A stretch of DNA of 64,000 nt, from contig JAFSOA010000016.1 of NCBI GenBank assembly GCA_017447265.1, forward strand, positions 1-64,000, in the 5' to 3' direction. The first letter of the stretch is position 1, and the number at the start of each line of letters is the position of its first letter. The DNA is from Bacteroidales bacterium. Its GTDB lineage: Bacteria > Bacteroidota > Bacteroidia > Bacteroidales > UBA932. Shown here in pieces: positions 51,646 through 59,948 of this stretch. The position numbers and the translations under genes were made by a program. The notes under the pieces are model-generated. The model was not told the DNA's origin. It was given only the letters and a program-made list of their open reading frames with translations, and did no database searches.

Positions 51646-53118
51646 TTACTGCTTGTTGATGGGGAAGTAGCCACCGGTCTTCTTGGATCCGCGATGCTCA
51701 ATGTATCCCTTAGCGGTAAGTTCAGCAATATACCTTTTGACGGACGGAAGGCTCAGTCCGGTTTGAGCCATTATCCCGCTACGGCCGATACCTGGATGGG
51801 ATTTGATGGCATCGTGGGTAGTTTTAACCTGGATGTTGGAATAATTTAACGGCTCATTTAATGGCTCATTTATCGGTTCACTCGATGAGCCATTACCACC
51901 TTTACCACTCAAATATGGTGTGAGCGGGGTTTTGAATCGGAAGATAATCCGTGTAATCCAGGGAGCCTTGATGAATTCAGGCTTGGGGAGACCGGCCTGC
52001 TCGCAGGCATCCATTATGTTGGCGATTCCGCGGCCCCAGGACTCCATCCAGCCACTGCGGAAGAGGACATTGGCAATATCCGGGTTCTGTGGCTTGGAGC
52101 GAGGCGTCTCGATGAAATCCTCAACGCTGGTGCCGATGGGGAAGTGGCCGGGATTGGTGAACTCGATGCGGTCGTCAAAGATGGCCACGCTCAGTGATTC
52201 GTCCTCGTCCCACCAGCTTCTGTGCGCCAGCATGTTCAGAACCGTTTCCCTGATAGCCAGGAATGGGACCGTGAGTGTGTCAATACGCTGGCCGGTTTCC
52301 ATTGTGCCAGCGAGGAACATATGCTTCTGGCAGAAGTTGATGATGGCGTCGTATTGTTCGAAAAGGTTACCCTCGCAGACCGTCTGATCACGGAACTGGC
52401 GCATAGAGGTGCCTTCGAATCGTGCGAGTCGGACCTTGCACTGATTAAAGAAACGAGTGGGTTCTTTGCCGAAGAGAACGACGGCCGCATTGTGGATCCC
52501 ATCTTTCTCGCCTCCGATTTTGAAATGCGCGAGCTGGGCAGGTACATCCTGGAGCTGGAGAGAGGAAGAGGGAATACGCCCGACATTGACGCCGGCCTGA
52601 ATGGTACCGCGGATGCGCTTGGCGTCCAGGTCCTCAAGGATTGCCTTGTGGCAGATCTCCTTCTCCCAGCTGAACTTCTCCGGATGATTCTCCCGAATCA
52701 GGCGTTCAAAAAGCTGCCTTGGCATCAAGGTCGTTGTGTTCTCAACTTTGTAGTAAGGGCGTCCATCGTAGGAGTAGGGGACATCTGAATATTCGGCCGG
52801 GTCAAAGTAAATCGCGATAACCTTTTTGCCGTCACTCTCGGGTACGTCGACATACTGGACGTAAGGATTGATGAGCGGGTCGAACTTGCGGAGGTGGTTG
52901 GCAATCTCCTGTTTCGTAGGGTCAGTGACGTCCTGACCAAGAATCTTGAGAGATTTAGGGGCGATACCGAAAAGCAACCAGCCACCATCCGTGTTCAAGA
53001 AGGCGCAGCCGGAACTCATGCCGGCATCAATCTCACCAGTCGTCTTCTTGACTTCCAGGATGCGGTTCTCATCACTACGGATGATGGTTTCAATATCTTG
53101 TATCGTCAGTTCTCTCAT
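51646..53118 (-). CDS. AlbA_2/Schlafen-type ATP-binding putative regulator
   Basis: A 490-residue protein. The N-terminal AlbA_2 domain (~10-130) has ILEVKKTTGEI and FLNTDGGWLLFGI. The middle carries a GHKL-like ATPase part with AIRETVLNMLAHR (~295) and RIEFTNPGHFP, MESWGRGIANIM. The C-terminus is a winged helix (GRSGIMAQTGLSLPSVKRYI). Such proteins are usually called transcriptional regulators or DNA-binding proteins; some sit in defence islands. A short N-E-P-L/I repeat (~434-446) links the domains. Confidence 0.8.
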   Translation of the reverse strand: MRELTIQDIETIIRSDENRILEVKKTTGEIDAGMSSGCAFLNTDGGWLLFGIAPKSLKILGQDVTDPTKQEIANHLRKFDPLINPYVQYVDVPESDGKKVIAIYFDPAEYSDVPYSYDGRPYYKVENTTTLMPRQLFERLIRENHPEKFSWEKEICHKAILEDLDAKRIRGTIQAGVNVGRIPSSSLQLQDVPAQLAHFKIGGEKDGIHNAAVVLFGKEPTRFFNQCKVRLARFEGTSMRQFRDQTVCEGNLFEQYDAIINFCQKHMFLAGTMETGQRIDTLTVPFLAIRETVLNMLAHRSWWDEDESLSVAIFDDRIEFTNPGHFPIGTSVEDFIETPRSKPQNPDIANVLFRSGWMESWGRGIANIMDACEQAGLPKPEFIKAPWITRIIFRFKTPLTPYLSGKGGNGSSSEPINEPLNEPLNYSNIQVKTTHDAIKSHPGIGRSGIMAQTGLSLPSVKRYIAELTAKGYIEHRGSKKTGGYFPINKQ

Positions 53119-53249
53119 ATCTCATATACTTTTGACTTACAAAAATACGGATTATTTCCGAGTAACGCCAAGATTCTTTGCAGTTTGTAATGGGTTGCAA
53201 CCGTATGCGCTGGCGCGTTCCGGCCGCGTTCGCGGGACGTTCCCCCTAC

Positions 53250-53290
53250 ACAGTAAGACCCCTGAAACCCATAAGGTCTGCAGGGGCCTA
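53250..53290. terminator. possible alternative hairpins
   Basis: CCCCTG/CAGGGG (53259-53264, 53281-53286) competes with AGACC/GGTCT in the same stretch, between two minus-strand genes. Confidence 0.3.
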
Positions 53291-53297
53291 TTTCGTT

Positions 53298-53313
53298 CGA
53301 TAAACAGGGAATT
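53298..53313. repeat. 16-bp direct repeat, copy 1
   Basis: CGATAAACAGGGAATT, identical to 54119-54134. Each copy lies 2-3 bp beyond the stop codon of a minus-strand gene. Confidence 0.5.
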
Positions 53314-53316
53314 TAA

Positions 53317-54012
53317 TTAACGGATTTTCGGTGAGAAAGGACAACGCTTTCCGATGCACTGGTTATTGCGGGAAGAGTACTTGCAGATGATCTCCGGGTG
53401 CTCCATCTCCACACCGAAATGCTCCTTCACGAAGTCAATGGCGGATAAAAGTGAGAGGAAAGAATCCCGCTTACAGCAGCGTGGACCTCCGACTTTTCCA
53501 ATCTCATCCAGCGATTTCGCAGTCATTCTATTTGCCAGTCCAAATGGCTCCTGAGCAAGAGGCGTAGACTTTGAGATAATAGATATGAACATTCCGGAAC
53601 TCACTCCAGCACCGCACGCACCCCAGAAACCACAGGCTCCACCAGGGACGCTCTTTCCCCGGCGGATCATCTCTGCAAGTGCCGAACTGAGGTCAATGTC
53701 GCCGCCTGCGTTTTTATAGGCGGTGAGAAGAGCCGAGCCCACCATCACGTGATGCTCAGGACCGTGCATATGGCAGAACGGCATTGCCATCATCTTCTCG
53801 ATGATTTCCACCGGGTTCTTTGAAGTTTCCGTGAGACATAGCCCGATGATGGCATCAATCCCTGCCGTATGGCAATCGTTGCACACATAGTGGCCATTGA
53901 CACAACGGGTCTTGCTGTATTCTTTCTTGTGGCAGATTTCACATTCCATCAATTCATCCGTCTCAAGATATTCCAGTGGGGCTTTGCATATGAGGCATTC
54001 TTCCTTTGTCAT
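53317..54012 (-). CDS. DUF5714 cysteine-rich protein
   Basis: A 231-residue protein with two N-terminal CxxC zinc-ribbon pairs (CLICKAPL, CEICHKKE) and further CxxC/H clusters (CVNGHYVCNDCH). Conserved blocks follow: FCHMHGPEHHVMVG, LTAYKNAGGDIDL, VPGGACGFWGACGAG and GGPRCCKR. I recognise these as the DUF5714 pattern, found mostly in anaerobic archaea and bacteria. The many cysteines suggest a metal or Fe-S site. The function is unknown. Confidence 0.75.
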   Translation of the reverse strand: MTKEECLICKAPLEYLETDELMECEICHKKEYSKTRCVNGHYVCNDCHTAGIDAIIGLCLTETSKNPVEIIEKMMAMPFCHMHGPEHHVMVGSALLTAYKNAGGDIDLSSALAEMIRRGKSVPGGACGFWGACGAGVSSGMFISIISKSTPLAQEPFGLANRMTAKSLDEIGKVGGPRCCKRDSFLSLLSAIDFVKEHFGVEMEHPEIICKYSSRNNQCIGKRCPFSPKIR

Positions 54013-54118
54013 TGTCAGTGCGGTAAATTACGATTTATCGGACGCAATTTACGCATTCCCCTTGAAAACTCAATAAAGCACCGCCAACAAATACGATGCT
54101 GCCGGAGCTTGTTTATGC

Positions 54119-54134
54119 CGATAAACAGGGAATT
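54119..54134. repeat. 16-bp direct repeat, copy 2
   Basis: Identical to 53298-53313. The two copies bracket the DUF5714 gene and its upstream region. Confidence 0.5.
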
Positions 54135-54136
54135 GG

Positions 54137-54739
54137 TTAAAAGCGATAACCGATACCGAGGGAGACAAAATAGTTGGTGAGCCAGGGGTTGATGTCTGTA
54201 GGCCCTCCCAGCTGCACGAACGAATAGTCGAACTCGGAAGGGCAGAATGCGATTGTCGGGCTGAGGACAAATTCCAGATGCTTACCGCATTTGACGATCC
54301 AGTTCAGGCTTGCGTTTAAATAGGGAATAACTTTATCTTTGCCGGCGAAGCTATCGTCAAAGATGTCGTGATACCCAAGACCGAAGCCGGCGCCTGGTCT
54401 GAGCAAAACGATATCTTTGATGACAGGAAGCCTATAATAAAACATGGCATCAGCCTTATAGATATTCTGGTCGATCGTGTTTCTGTATGGACTTTTTCCG
54501 GTGCCGTCCCAGTCGTATTGAACAGGATGTCCAAGGAAGTACGTTCCGCTCAATCTTGCTCCCCAATACCAGTTTCCGTTAAGCTGGCGGTTGTATTCCA
54601 TGCCAATATAGGCTCCCATATTATTGTGCGATCCAAAATAAGAGCCTCCGTTCAAGTATATAATGGCTTCCTTATTGTCCTGGGCATAAAGGGCGACCGA
54701 ACAGAGCGCCGTGAAAAGGAAGAACATTATCCTTTTCAT
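54137..54739 (-). CDS. small outer-membrane beta-barrel protein
   Basis: A 200-residue exported protein. The signal peptide is IMFFLFTALCSVALYA (cut ~residue 19). Alternating strands such as GAYIGMEYNRQL, YWGARLSGTYFLG and the end YFVSLGIGYRF, with a terminal aromatic residue, indicate an 8-stranded porin-like barrel. No specific family is recognised. Start: the ATG at 54739 gives the better signal peptide; ATGs at 54745 and 54748 are possible. Confidence 0.65.
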   Translation of the reverse strand: MKRIMFFLFTALCSVALYAQDNKEAIIYLNGGSYFGSHNNMGAYIGMEYNRQLNGNWYWGARLSGTYFLGHPVQYDWDGTGKSPYRNTIDQNIYKADAMFYYRLPVIKDIVLLRPGAGFGLGYHDIFDDSFAGKDKVIPYLNASLNWIVKCGKHLEFVLSPTIAFCPSEFDYSFVQLGGPTDINPWLTNYFVSLGIGYRF

Positions 54740-54806
54740 AACCATCATGCAAATTTCGATTTAACGGCCTAAAGTTAATCATTATCCGCCACTTGTCCAA
54801 ACGAAA

Positions 54807-54832
54807 GGCCCCCTGGAGCGAATCCAGAGGGC
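54807..54832. terminator. hairpin after the interrupted gene
   Basis: GCCCCCTGGA/TCCAGAGGGC with one mismatch and a 4-5-nt loop, downstream of the minus-strand pseudogene. Confidence 0.5.
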
Positions 54833-54861
54833 TTGACAGGTTCAGGTCTCAGTCCCGGAGA

Positions 54862-55648
54862 CTACGGCTCACCGCCACCGGCCGCGGCAGCGGCCCACTT
54901 GACTTCTGCCAGCATGGTGCCGGACTTCTCGCCGGTGCTGGAGTTGACGTAGTAGTAGCGGAAGAAGATCTTCGGGGCCGCGGCACTGGGGGCGCCGTAC
55001 TTGGCCACGTAATCCGCACGGATGTCGATGGCCTCGGCGGTGGGCTCTTCTACGAGCTTGATGCCGGAAGCCTTGGCATGGGCGCGAGTCACACCGTTGG
55101 ACTGACCTTCGGTGGCCTCAATCACGAGGTAGATACCGCCGTTGTCGGCGAGGGCCTGGTCCAGCTTGAAGGTGAAGGTCTCACCTTGGCAGACGATGGT
55201 GGCGCTGGAGGGGTTCTCCACACCGACGAGCTCGGGAGGAGTCACGGAGGGCTGGCCGCCGCAGGCGACGATCCAGTAGTTGAGACGGGTGAACAGGTTG
55301 GCGCCGCCGATCTTGGCCTAGGAGCCCAGGACGCTGCGGCCTTCCTGCGAGAGGGCCAGCTTGTTCCAGGCGAGAATCTGGGCGAGAGTCAGGCTCTTCC
55401 ACATGGTGGTAAGACGCTTGAACACGCCCTTGACCTTGGCCTGGTCGGCGGTGCGGACAGAGCCCCCGTAACCGCGGTTGCGGATGTACTTGCGGCTCTT
55501 CATCTTGGCTGCGGTCACGCCCTTGGCGCTGCCGCTCATCTCCTCGAAGGCGATTGACGGGCTGGAGAGCACTGTTAGACCCAGCCGTAAGTCTCTGGAC
55601 AGGCTCTCCCGGGCAGAGTCTTGCGGTTGACCGCTTCTTTCTGGCCAT
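54862..55648 (-). pseudogene. nonsense-interrupted Bacteroidales hypothetical gene
   Basis: One frame reads SPSIAFEEMSGSAKGVT...RSVLGS, then TAG at 55318-55320, and then continues in the same frame as AKIGGANLFTRLNYW...GGGEP with normal composition. The sequence on both sides belongs together (both parts match a Bacteroidales hypothetical family known to me by pattern only, not by name). The plausible N-terminus (MARKKRSTARL, from 55648) is in a different frame, so there may also be a frameshift near 55560. Amber readthrough is a less likely alternative. Its 3' end is duplicated at 51465-51552. Confidence 0.6.
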
Positions 55649-55896
55649 GGCATCAGGGTGACGCAGATTCGTGGCAGTGACGCCCGCACCGGGTCGCGGA
55701 ACGGCCGCGAGTCTCTCCCTGGAGCGGCGTCAGCCCGGAAGGGCGAGTCTCGCAGTGGAGCTGCCATAAGTGGAGTTCGCAGGGGCGCGTCAGTGCCCCG
55801 GAGGACGGAACCAAAGCAAGTGAGCGCAGCTTCAGCGGAGCGAACTGGCTTTGACCGCTTTGATATTGACATCGGCATGGAAAGTCGACAATGTAT
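55649..55896. other. GC-rich gap between the pseudogene and the LuxR-type gene
   Basis: No gene is supported. Positions 55854-55883 (TTGACCGCTTTGATATTGAC) are close to 58969-58998, so a short repeat is shared with the intergenic DNA after 58955. Confidence 0.4.
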
Positions 55897-56652
55897 CTAT
55901 ATTAAGCCGTAGTTGGTAGCGAACGCAAGGGCTTCGGTAATACTGGTGACTTCAAGTTTCTCGAAAAGGGCTTTGCGGTAGAACTTGACTGTGTTTTCGG
56001 AACGGAAGAGTTGCTCGCCAATTTCCTTTGTGGTGAATCCTTGGGCGGCAAGTGTGAGGATCTGCTTCTCTTCTGGCTTGAGTATTATAGCTTCGCATGT
56101 ATGCCAGCTATGGTCGGCAAGGTCATATTCCTTGTGGCTGCTTTGTCCAAGAATGCGAAAGTAGATGTGTCCTGGTTCTTTGCGGGAGGAAAGGGCTACC
56201 GTACATAGAGCAAGCCATACTTTTCCCGTTGGTGTCAGCAAAAGTGGAGTGATTTTGTGGTTAATCATCATCTTCTTGCCGTGAATCAGAAGGTGGAAGT
56301 CATAGGACATCGTGCAGCTCGGCCTGTCCTCTGGACTAACCTGTTCGAAAGCGGAAAAACCGGCAGAGTTGATTTCTGTCAACATCGCTTGCTCCTCCTT
56401 GGGAACATTGTTAAGGTAGAAGGTATAGCCCATCTCTTTTACTCGCTGGGCGGAATGGCCGCACAGAAAGAGTGGGTTGTCGGAGACATAAAAGAAATTC
56501 CGGCGATTGTAATCGATGACATAGACGCTTTGGTAGGCAGTCTGGGAGATGGCTTTTACGGCATCAAGGGTACGCTCGGCAAGGATGTAGTCTTCGTCGG
56601 TAATACCGGTGATGCGGTTGCTGTCGATGAAAAAGTCTCCTATTTGTGTCAC
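55897..56652 (-). CDS. LuxR-type regulator with PAS-like sensor domain
   Basis: A 251-residue regulator. Residues ~30-170 look like a PAS/sensor domain (VYVIDYNRRNFFYVSDNPLF). The C-terminal LuxR helix-turn-helix is ILTLAAQGFTTKEIGEQL and VKFYRKALFEKLEV (~185-250). The start is set at the GTG at 56652 because a TAACTTTG -7 box lies at 56674-56681; a longer frame would pass through the promoter region of the divergent gene. It probably controls that divergent serine-hydrolase operon, with an imperfect 13-bp palindrome between them as a candidate site. Confidence 0.75.
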   Translation of the reverse strand: MTQIGDFFIDSNRITGITDEDYILAERTLDAVKAISQTAYQSVYVIDYNRRNFFYVSDNPLFLCGHSAQRVKEMGYTFYLNNVPKEEQAMLTEINSAGFSAFEQVSPEDRPSCTMSYDFHLLIHGKKMMINHKITPLLLTPTGKVWLALCTVALSSRKEPGHIYFRILGQSSHKEYDLADHSWHTCEAIILKPEEKQILTLAAQGFTTKEIGEQLFRSENTVKFYRKALFEKLEVTSITEALAFATNYGLI

Positions 56653-56673
56653 TATCAGTATTGTTAGGTGGTA

Positions 56674-56681
56674 CAAAGTTA
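56674..56681 (-). promoter_or_regulatory. -7 box of the LuxR-type gene
   Basis: TAACTTTG on the minus strand. It supports the GTG start at 56652. Confidence 0.5.
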
Positions 56682-56715
56682 CGGATTTTTGTCGGGTCAA
56701 CAATAGGACTTCTCC

Positions 56716-56762
56716 CCGAGAGGGTAAATCTAAAAGAGTTGTATAGCTTTTTACCCTTTCGG
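56716..56762. promoter_or_regulatory. interrupted palindrome in the divergent LuxR/hydrolase region
   Basis: 13-bp arms, CCGAGAGGGTAAA (56716-56728) and TTTACCCTTTCGG (56750-56762), with one mismatch and a 21-nt spacer, lying between the two -7 boxes. A candidate operator for the LuxR-type regulator. Confidence 0.5.
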
Positions 56763-56788
56763 GTAGAGATGGTAGAGGCTTGTTTGTG

Positions 56789-56796
56789 TATCTTTG
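56789..56796 (+). promoter_or_regulatory. -7 box of the serine-hydrolase operon
   Basis: TATCTTTG, 63 nt before the ATG at 56860. Confidence 0.45.
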
Positions 56797-56859
56797 CATC
56801 CGTAGAACTAAAATGCGTGACTTTAACACGATTAATTGGAATTCAATTGGGATCAACAG

Positions 56860-58023
56860 ATGAATAAATATTTCAGTTTCATAGCGTTATTACTACTATC
56901 GTCCTGCACGATTGTTCGGGGCTACCTGGCCGATGGGGCTTATGGCCCAACGAGTTTCAGCTATGAGAAACAGTTGAAGGATACCATCGTCAACCGAGGC
57001 GAGGTGTTTTCTTTCGAGAAAGCATCGGCCCAGTGCGACTGGATTGACACGCTGCATTTCTTCAACCAGGGCCAGATGTATTCGAATACCACGATGTGGG
57101 AGGCTATCGGCCCCAAAACGGAGACGCAGGGCGTTCTGATTGTCCAGAATGACAGTATCGTCTATGAGAAATGCACGGGTGACATTACCCCTGATAAGAT
57201 TGCCGGCGTTTTCTCAGTCACCAAGTCGGTCACTTCGCTGCTTTGTGGCATTGCGGTAGATGAAGGGTATATCAAGAGCATCGATGATGTTGTGACGGAG
57301 TATCTTCCCGAATTGAAGAAGAGTGACCCGATGTGGCAGAAGTTGACCATCCGGCATCTGCTGGATATGCAGAGCGGCCTTGACTTCGATGATACCTATT
57401 CGCTGAGGCTGCAGGATTTGAAACGTTTGAATGCTATGTCCAGGTTGTACTATGGACGCAACATCAAGGCGCAGGTTAAGAAACTGAAGTTTCGCTGCGA
57501 GCCTGGCACGGAGTATAGATACGAGAGCATGACCACCGAAATTCTGGGACTTGTCATCGAGCGGGCCACGGGACGCCGTTTTGCCGACTACCTGGAAGAA
57601 AAGGTGTGGACGCCGCTGGGCATGGAGTCATCGGCCTACCTTTCCTATGACAGCAAAAAGCATCATGCGCCCCACGCCTTTGGCGGACTGGCCGTGACCA
57701 TGCTGGATTTGGCTAAAATCGGCCGGCTTTATCTGCATAAGGGTCTTTGGGAAGGGAAGAGGATTGTGAGTGAGTCCTGGATTGAGCAGTCAACGGCCTA
57801 TTCATCTGACAACGAAGGCTATCACTTCTGCTGGTACAATACCAGTTGCATTGGAGCCGAAAAGGCAGAATATCCCGGGTATTATGCAATGGGAATCCGC
57901 GGACAAATCCTTTTCGTGAATCCGTACAAGGATCTGATTATGGTGCGCCTGGGGCTGAAAGATGACACTTATGCCCATATCCCGTACCTCTTTGAACAGT
58001 TGAGTAACCTTTGGCCCGAATAA
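56860..58023 (+). CDS. serine hydrolase lipoprotein (class C beta-lactamase family)
   Basis: A 387-residue periplasmic or surface enzyme of the penicillin-binding-protein/class C beta-lactamase fold. The lipobox is LLLSSC (cysteine ~16). The S-x-x-K catalytic pair is SVTK at 119-122; the second motif reads Y-x-S (YES in EYRYESM) instead of Y-x-N. LLDMQSGLDFD is typical of family esterases and peptidases. Many relatives are not lactamases, so I make no resistance claim. The next gene starts 5 bp after its stop. Confidence 0.85.
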   Translation: MNKYFSFIALLLLSSCTIVRGYLADGAYGPTSFSYEKQLKDTIVNRGEVFSFEKASAQCDWIDTLHFFNQGQMYSNTTMWEAIGPKTETQGVLIVQNDSIVYEKCTGDITPDKIAGVFSVTKSVTSLLCGIAVDEGYIKSIDDVVTEYLPELKKSDPMWQKLTIRHLLDMQSGLDFDDTYSLRLQDLKRLNAMSRLYYGRNIKAQVKKLKFRCEPGTEYRYESMTTEILGLVIERATGRRFADYLEEKVWTPLGMESSAYLSYDSKKHHAPHAFGGLAVTMLDLAKIGRLYLHKGLWEGKRIVSESWIEQSTAYSSDNEGYHFCWYNTSCIGAEKAEYPGYYAMGIRGQILFVNPYKDLIMVRLGLKDDTYAHIPYLFEQLSNLWPE

Positions 58024-58028
58024 TAGCG

Positions 58029-58955
58029 ATGCAAGAAAAAATCATTGTTACATTGGTTGCAGCGTGCATGCTACAAACGGCATTCGCACAAGATAAGGAA
58101 CTGCTGATTATCGGGACGATGCACGAAGTCCCGGGTATCGTGAGTCACAGTTACCGGCCTTTACTTCAATACGCCAAGCGGTATGGTCCGGAGGCTATTT
58201 TTACGGAGGACATTCGTCCGGATGATACATTGAGCCTCAAGAATTTTACGCCTCGGTTCCTGCACCTTGCGGACTCTCTCTCGCGGGTCAATGTTGTCGA
58301 TGAAGAACGTTTCCAGGATTTGCGGACAAAACAGCTGTCGGATATGGATTCCAGTGATTTTGCTTTCCTCTCTGACGCCTATTTGCAGAAGCGGGACCGG
58401 GCGAATTATGCCTACTATGATTATCTGAAAACGTATGGCACTGCAGGAGCAGAGAAACCGACGAGACGGGAGAACGGGGATTTGATATTTCCCCTTGCCG
58501 TTTCGATGGGGATAACTGAACTGCTGCCTGTCGATGACCATCAGACGGAACCGGAATACCAACGTGCATGGGATAGCGCAATGAGGGCCATCCAGAACTC
58601 GGATGATGAACAGATTCTCCTCAAGTTGCTAAAGAAGGACACCCGCGGCAGTATCTGGCCAGGACTTTGGGGCAGGCTGGGGAATCATACCAACAAACCG
58701 GCAACGCTCCATAGATTCTATGAAATCAACTCCTGCCGATTTGTTACCGAGCCTGACGAATACAGCCAAGCCGTCCGGCAGTTATGGGATGGCAGGAACC
58801 TGCGGATAGCAACCAATATTGCCGATCAGATTAAGGGTCATTCTTATCGGAAGAGTATCTTGATTATCGGCGCAGGTCATGTCATCAGCGTCAAGGAAAT
58901 GCTAAAGCAGGTTTATCCGGAACTGCACGTAGTCTTGATGTACGATGAAGAATGA
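58029..58955 (+). CDS. DUF5694-like secreted protein
   Basis: A 308-residue exported protein with a signal peptide (IIVTLVAACMLQTAFA). The mature part opens with ELLIIGTMHEVPG, followed by FTEDIRP, LLPVDDHQTEPEY and ILIIGAGHVISVKEML near the end. This resembles the DUF5694 group and, more distantly, the TraB/GumN (ChaN-like) fold with its G-[ST]-x-H motif. The activity is unknown. It is probably co-expressed with the serine hydrolase (5-bp gap). Confidence 0.65.
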   Translation: MQEKIIVTLVAACMLQTAFAQDKELLIIGTMHEVPGIVSHSYRPLLQYAKRYGPEAIFTEDIRPDDTLSLKNFTPRFLHLADSLSRVNVVDEERFQDLRTKQLSDMDSSDFAFLSDAYLQKRDRANYAYYDYLKTYGTAGAEKPTRRENGDLIFPLAVSMGITELLPVDDHQTEPEYQRAWDSAMRAIQNSDDEQILLKLLKKDTRGSIWPGLWGRLGNHTNKPATLHRFYEINSCRFVTEPDEYSQAVRQLWDGRNLRIATNIADQIKGHSYRKSILIIGAGHVISVKEMLKQVYPELHVVLMYDEE

Positions 58956-59127
58956 TGACTGAAGGCTTGACCGCTTTCTCATTGACATCGGCAAGGGTGC
59001 GGGCGTTGCGCCATAAGGTAATGTCGTGATAAAGTGCTATCTGTATTCGATAAATCAAAATCTATAAACATGAAAGAGAGACTCCGTTGAATTCGGTTTT
59101 TAACAGGCCTCACCCTAACAGTAATTT
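58956..59127. other. intergenic stretch without a gene
   Basis: No gene seen. Contains the short repeat TTGACCGCTTTCTCATTGAC at 58969-58998, related to 55854-55883. Confidence 0.4.
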
Positions 59128-59919
59128 ATGCGTGAATTGATTGACACTATCAGAAAATCAAAGTGGGCTACTTTGGTTTTGATAATACTAGGATGCGTTC
59201 TTGTATTTTGGGTTCAGTGGAATGCATCTGAATGGCTTGCACCACTTCATCTGCAATCTCGCTCTTTAGGCCAGTATATCTTAAAATGGTTATTGACCTT
59301 CATTCCAGTGATAATCATTCTTTTGATATTGCATAGGCCATCAACTATATTAGAATCTCTCGGCCTTAAAGGTTCAATTCTGAAAGGAGTATCATTCGGT
59401 TTCCTGTTTACGACCCCTTTGTATATAGGATTTGCCATTATCGGGAAATTCAATTCTGAACTGACTTTCATCTATGTCCTGCAATGGTGTTTGCTTGCGG
59501 CGTTAATCGAAGAAATCTTGTTCAGGGGGTTTCTCTTCGGGCAATTATTTCGGGTAGGAAAATTTGGATTCTTTTGGGCGGCCTTACTGCCTGCCGTTTT
59601 TTTCGGGATGTTCCACATATACCAAGGTCACGACTTCCTCTCCTCTTTGGCTGCTTTTGGAGTAACGATGGCGGGTTCATTCTTCTTTAGTTGGATGTTT
59701 GTAGCATGGAATTACAACTTATGGGTTCCTATCTTTCTTCACTTTTTCATGAATCTGGCTTGGGCTTTATTTGTGGTTGAAGGTACGGAAAACGCTGCCG
59801 GAGGATTGATTTCAAATATTTTGCGTGTGGTTTGTGTGTTATTTGCGATTGTGTTTACCGTCTTCTATGATAGGAAAAGAAACAAGGAGGCATTGAATAT
59901 CCCTGTCTTCAAGATATAA
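59128..59919 (+). CDS. CPBP-family intramembrane metalloprotease
   Basis: A 263-residue protein with about eight hydrophobic segments. The protease motifs are EEILFRGFLFG (EExxxR, ~129-139), FFGMFH (FxxxH) and HFFMNL (HxxxN). Relatives process prenylated proteins or give bacteriocin self-protection; no bacteriocin gene is visible here. The gene is clearly more AT-rich than the genes before 51 kb, which suggests recent transfer. Confidence 0.85.
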   Translation: MRELIDTIRKSKWATLVLIILGCVLVFWVQWNASEWLAPLHLQSRSLGQYILKWLLTFIPVIIILLILHRPSTILESLGLKGSILKGVSFGFLFTTPLYIGFAIIGKFNSELTFIYVLQWCLLAALIEEILFRGFLFGQLFRVGKFGFFWAALLPAVFFGMFHIYQGHDFLSSLAAFGVTMAGSFFFSWMFVAWNYNLWVPIFLHFFMNLAWALFVVEGTENAAGGLISNILRVVCVLFAIVFTVFYDRKRNKEALNIPVFKI

Positions 59920-59948
59920 AGAATTCCAATTTCTAGGTCTGAACACTG

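Noticed and set aside
56860-58023. Beta-lactamase resistance gene
   Set aside because: Only the family fold is supported; the Y-x-N motif is Y-x-S and many relatives are esterases or peptidases.
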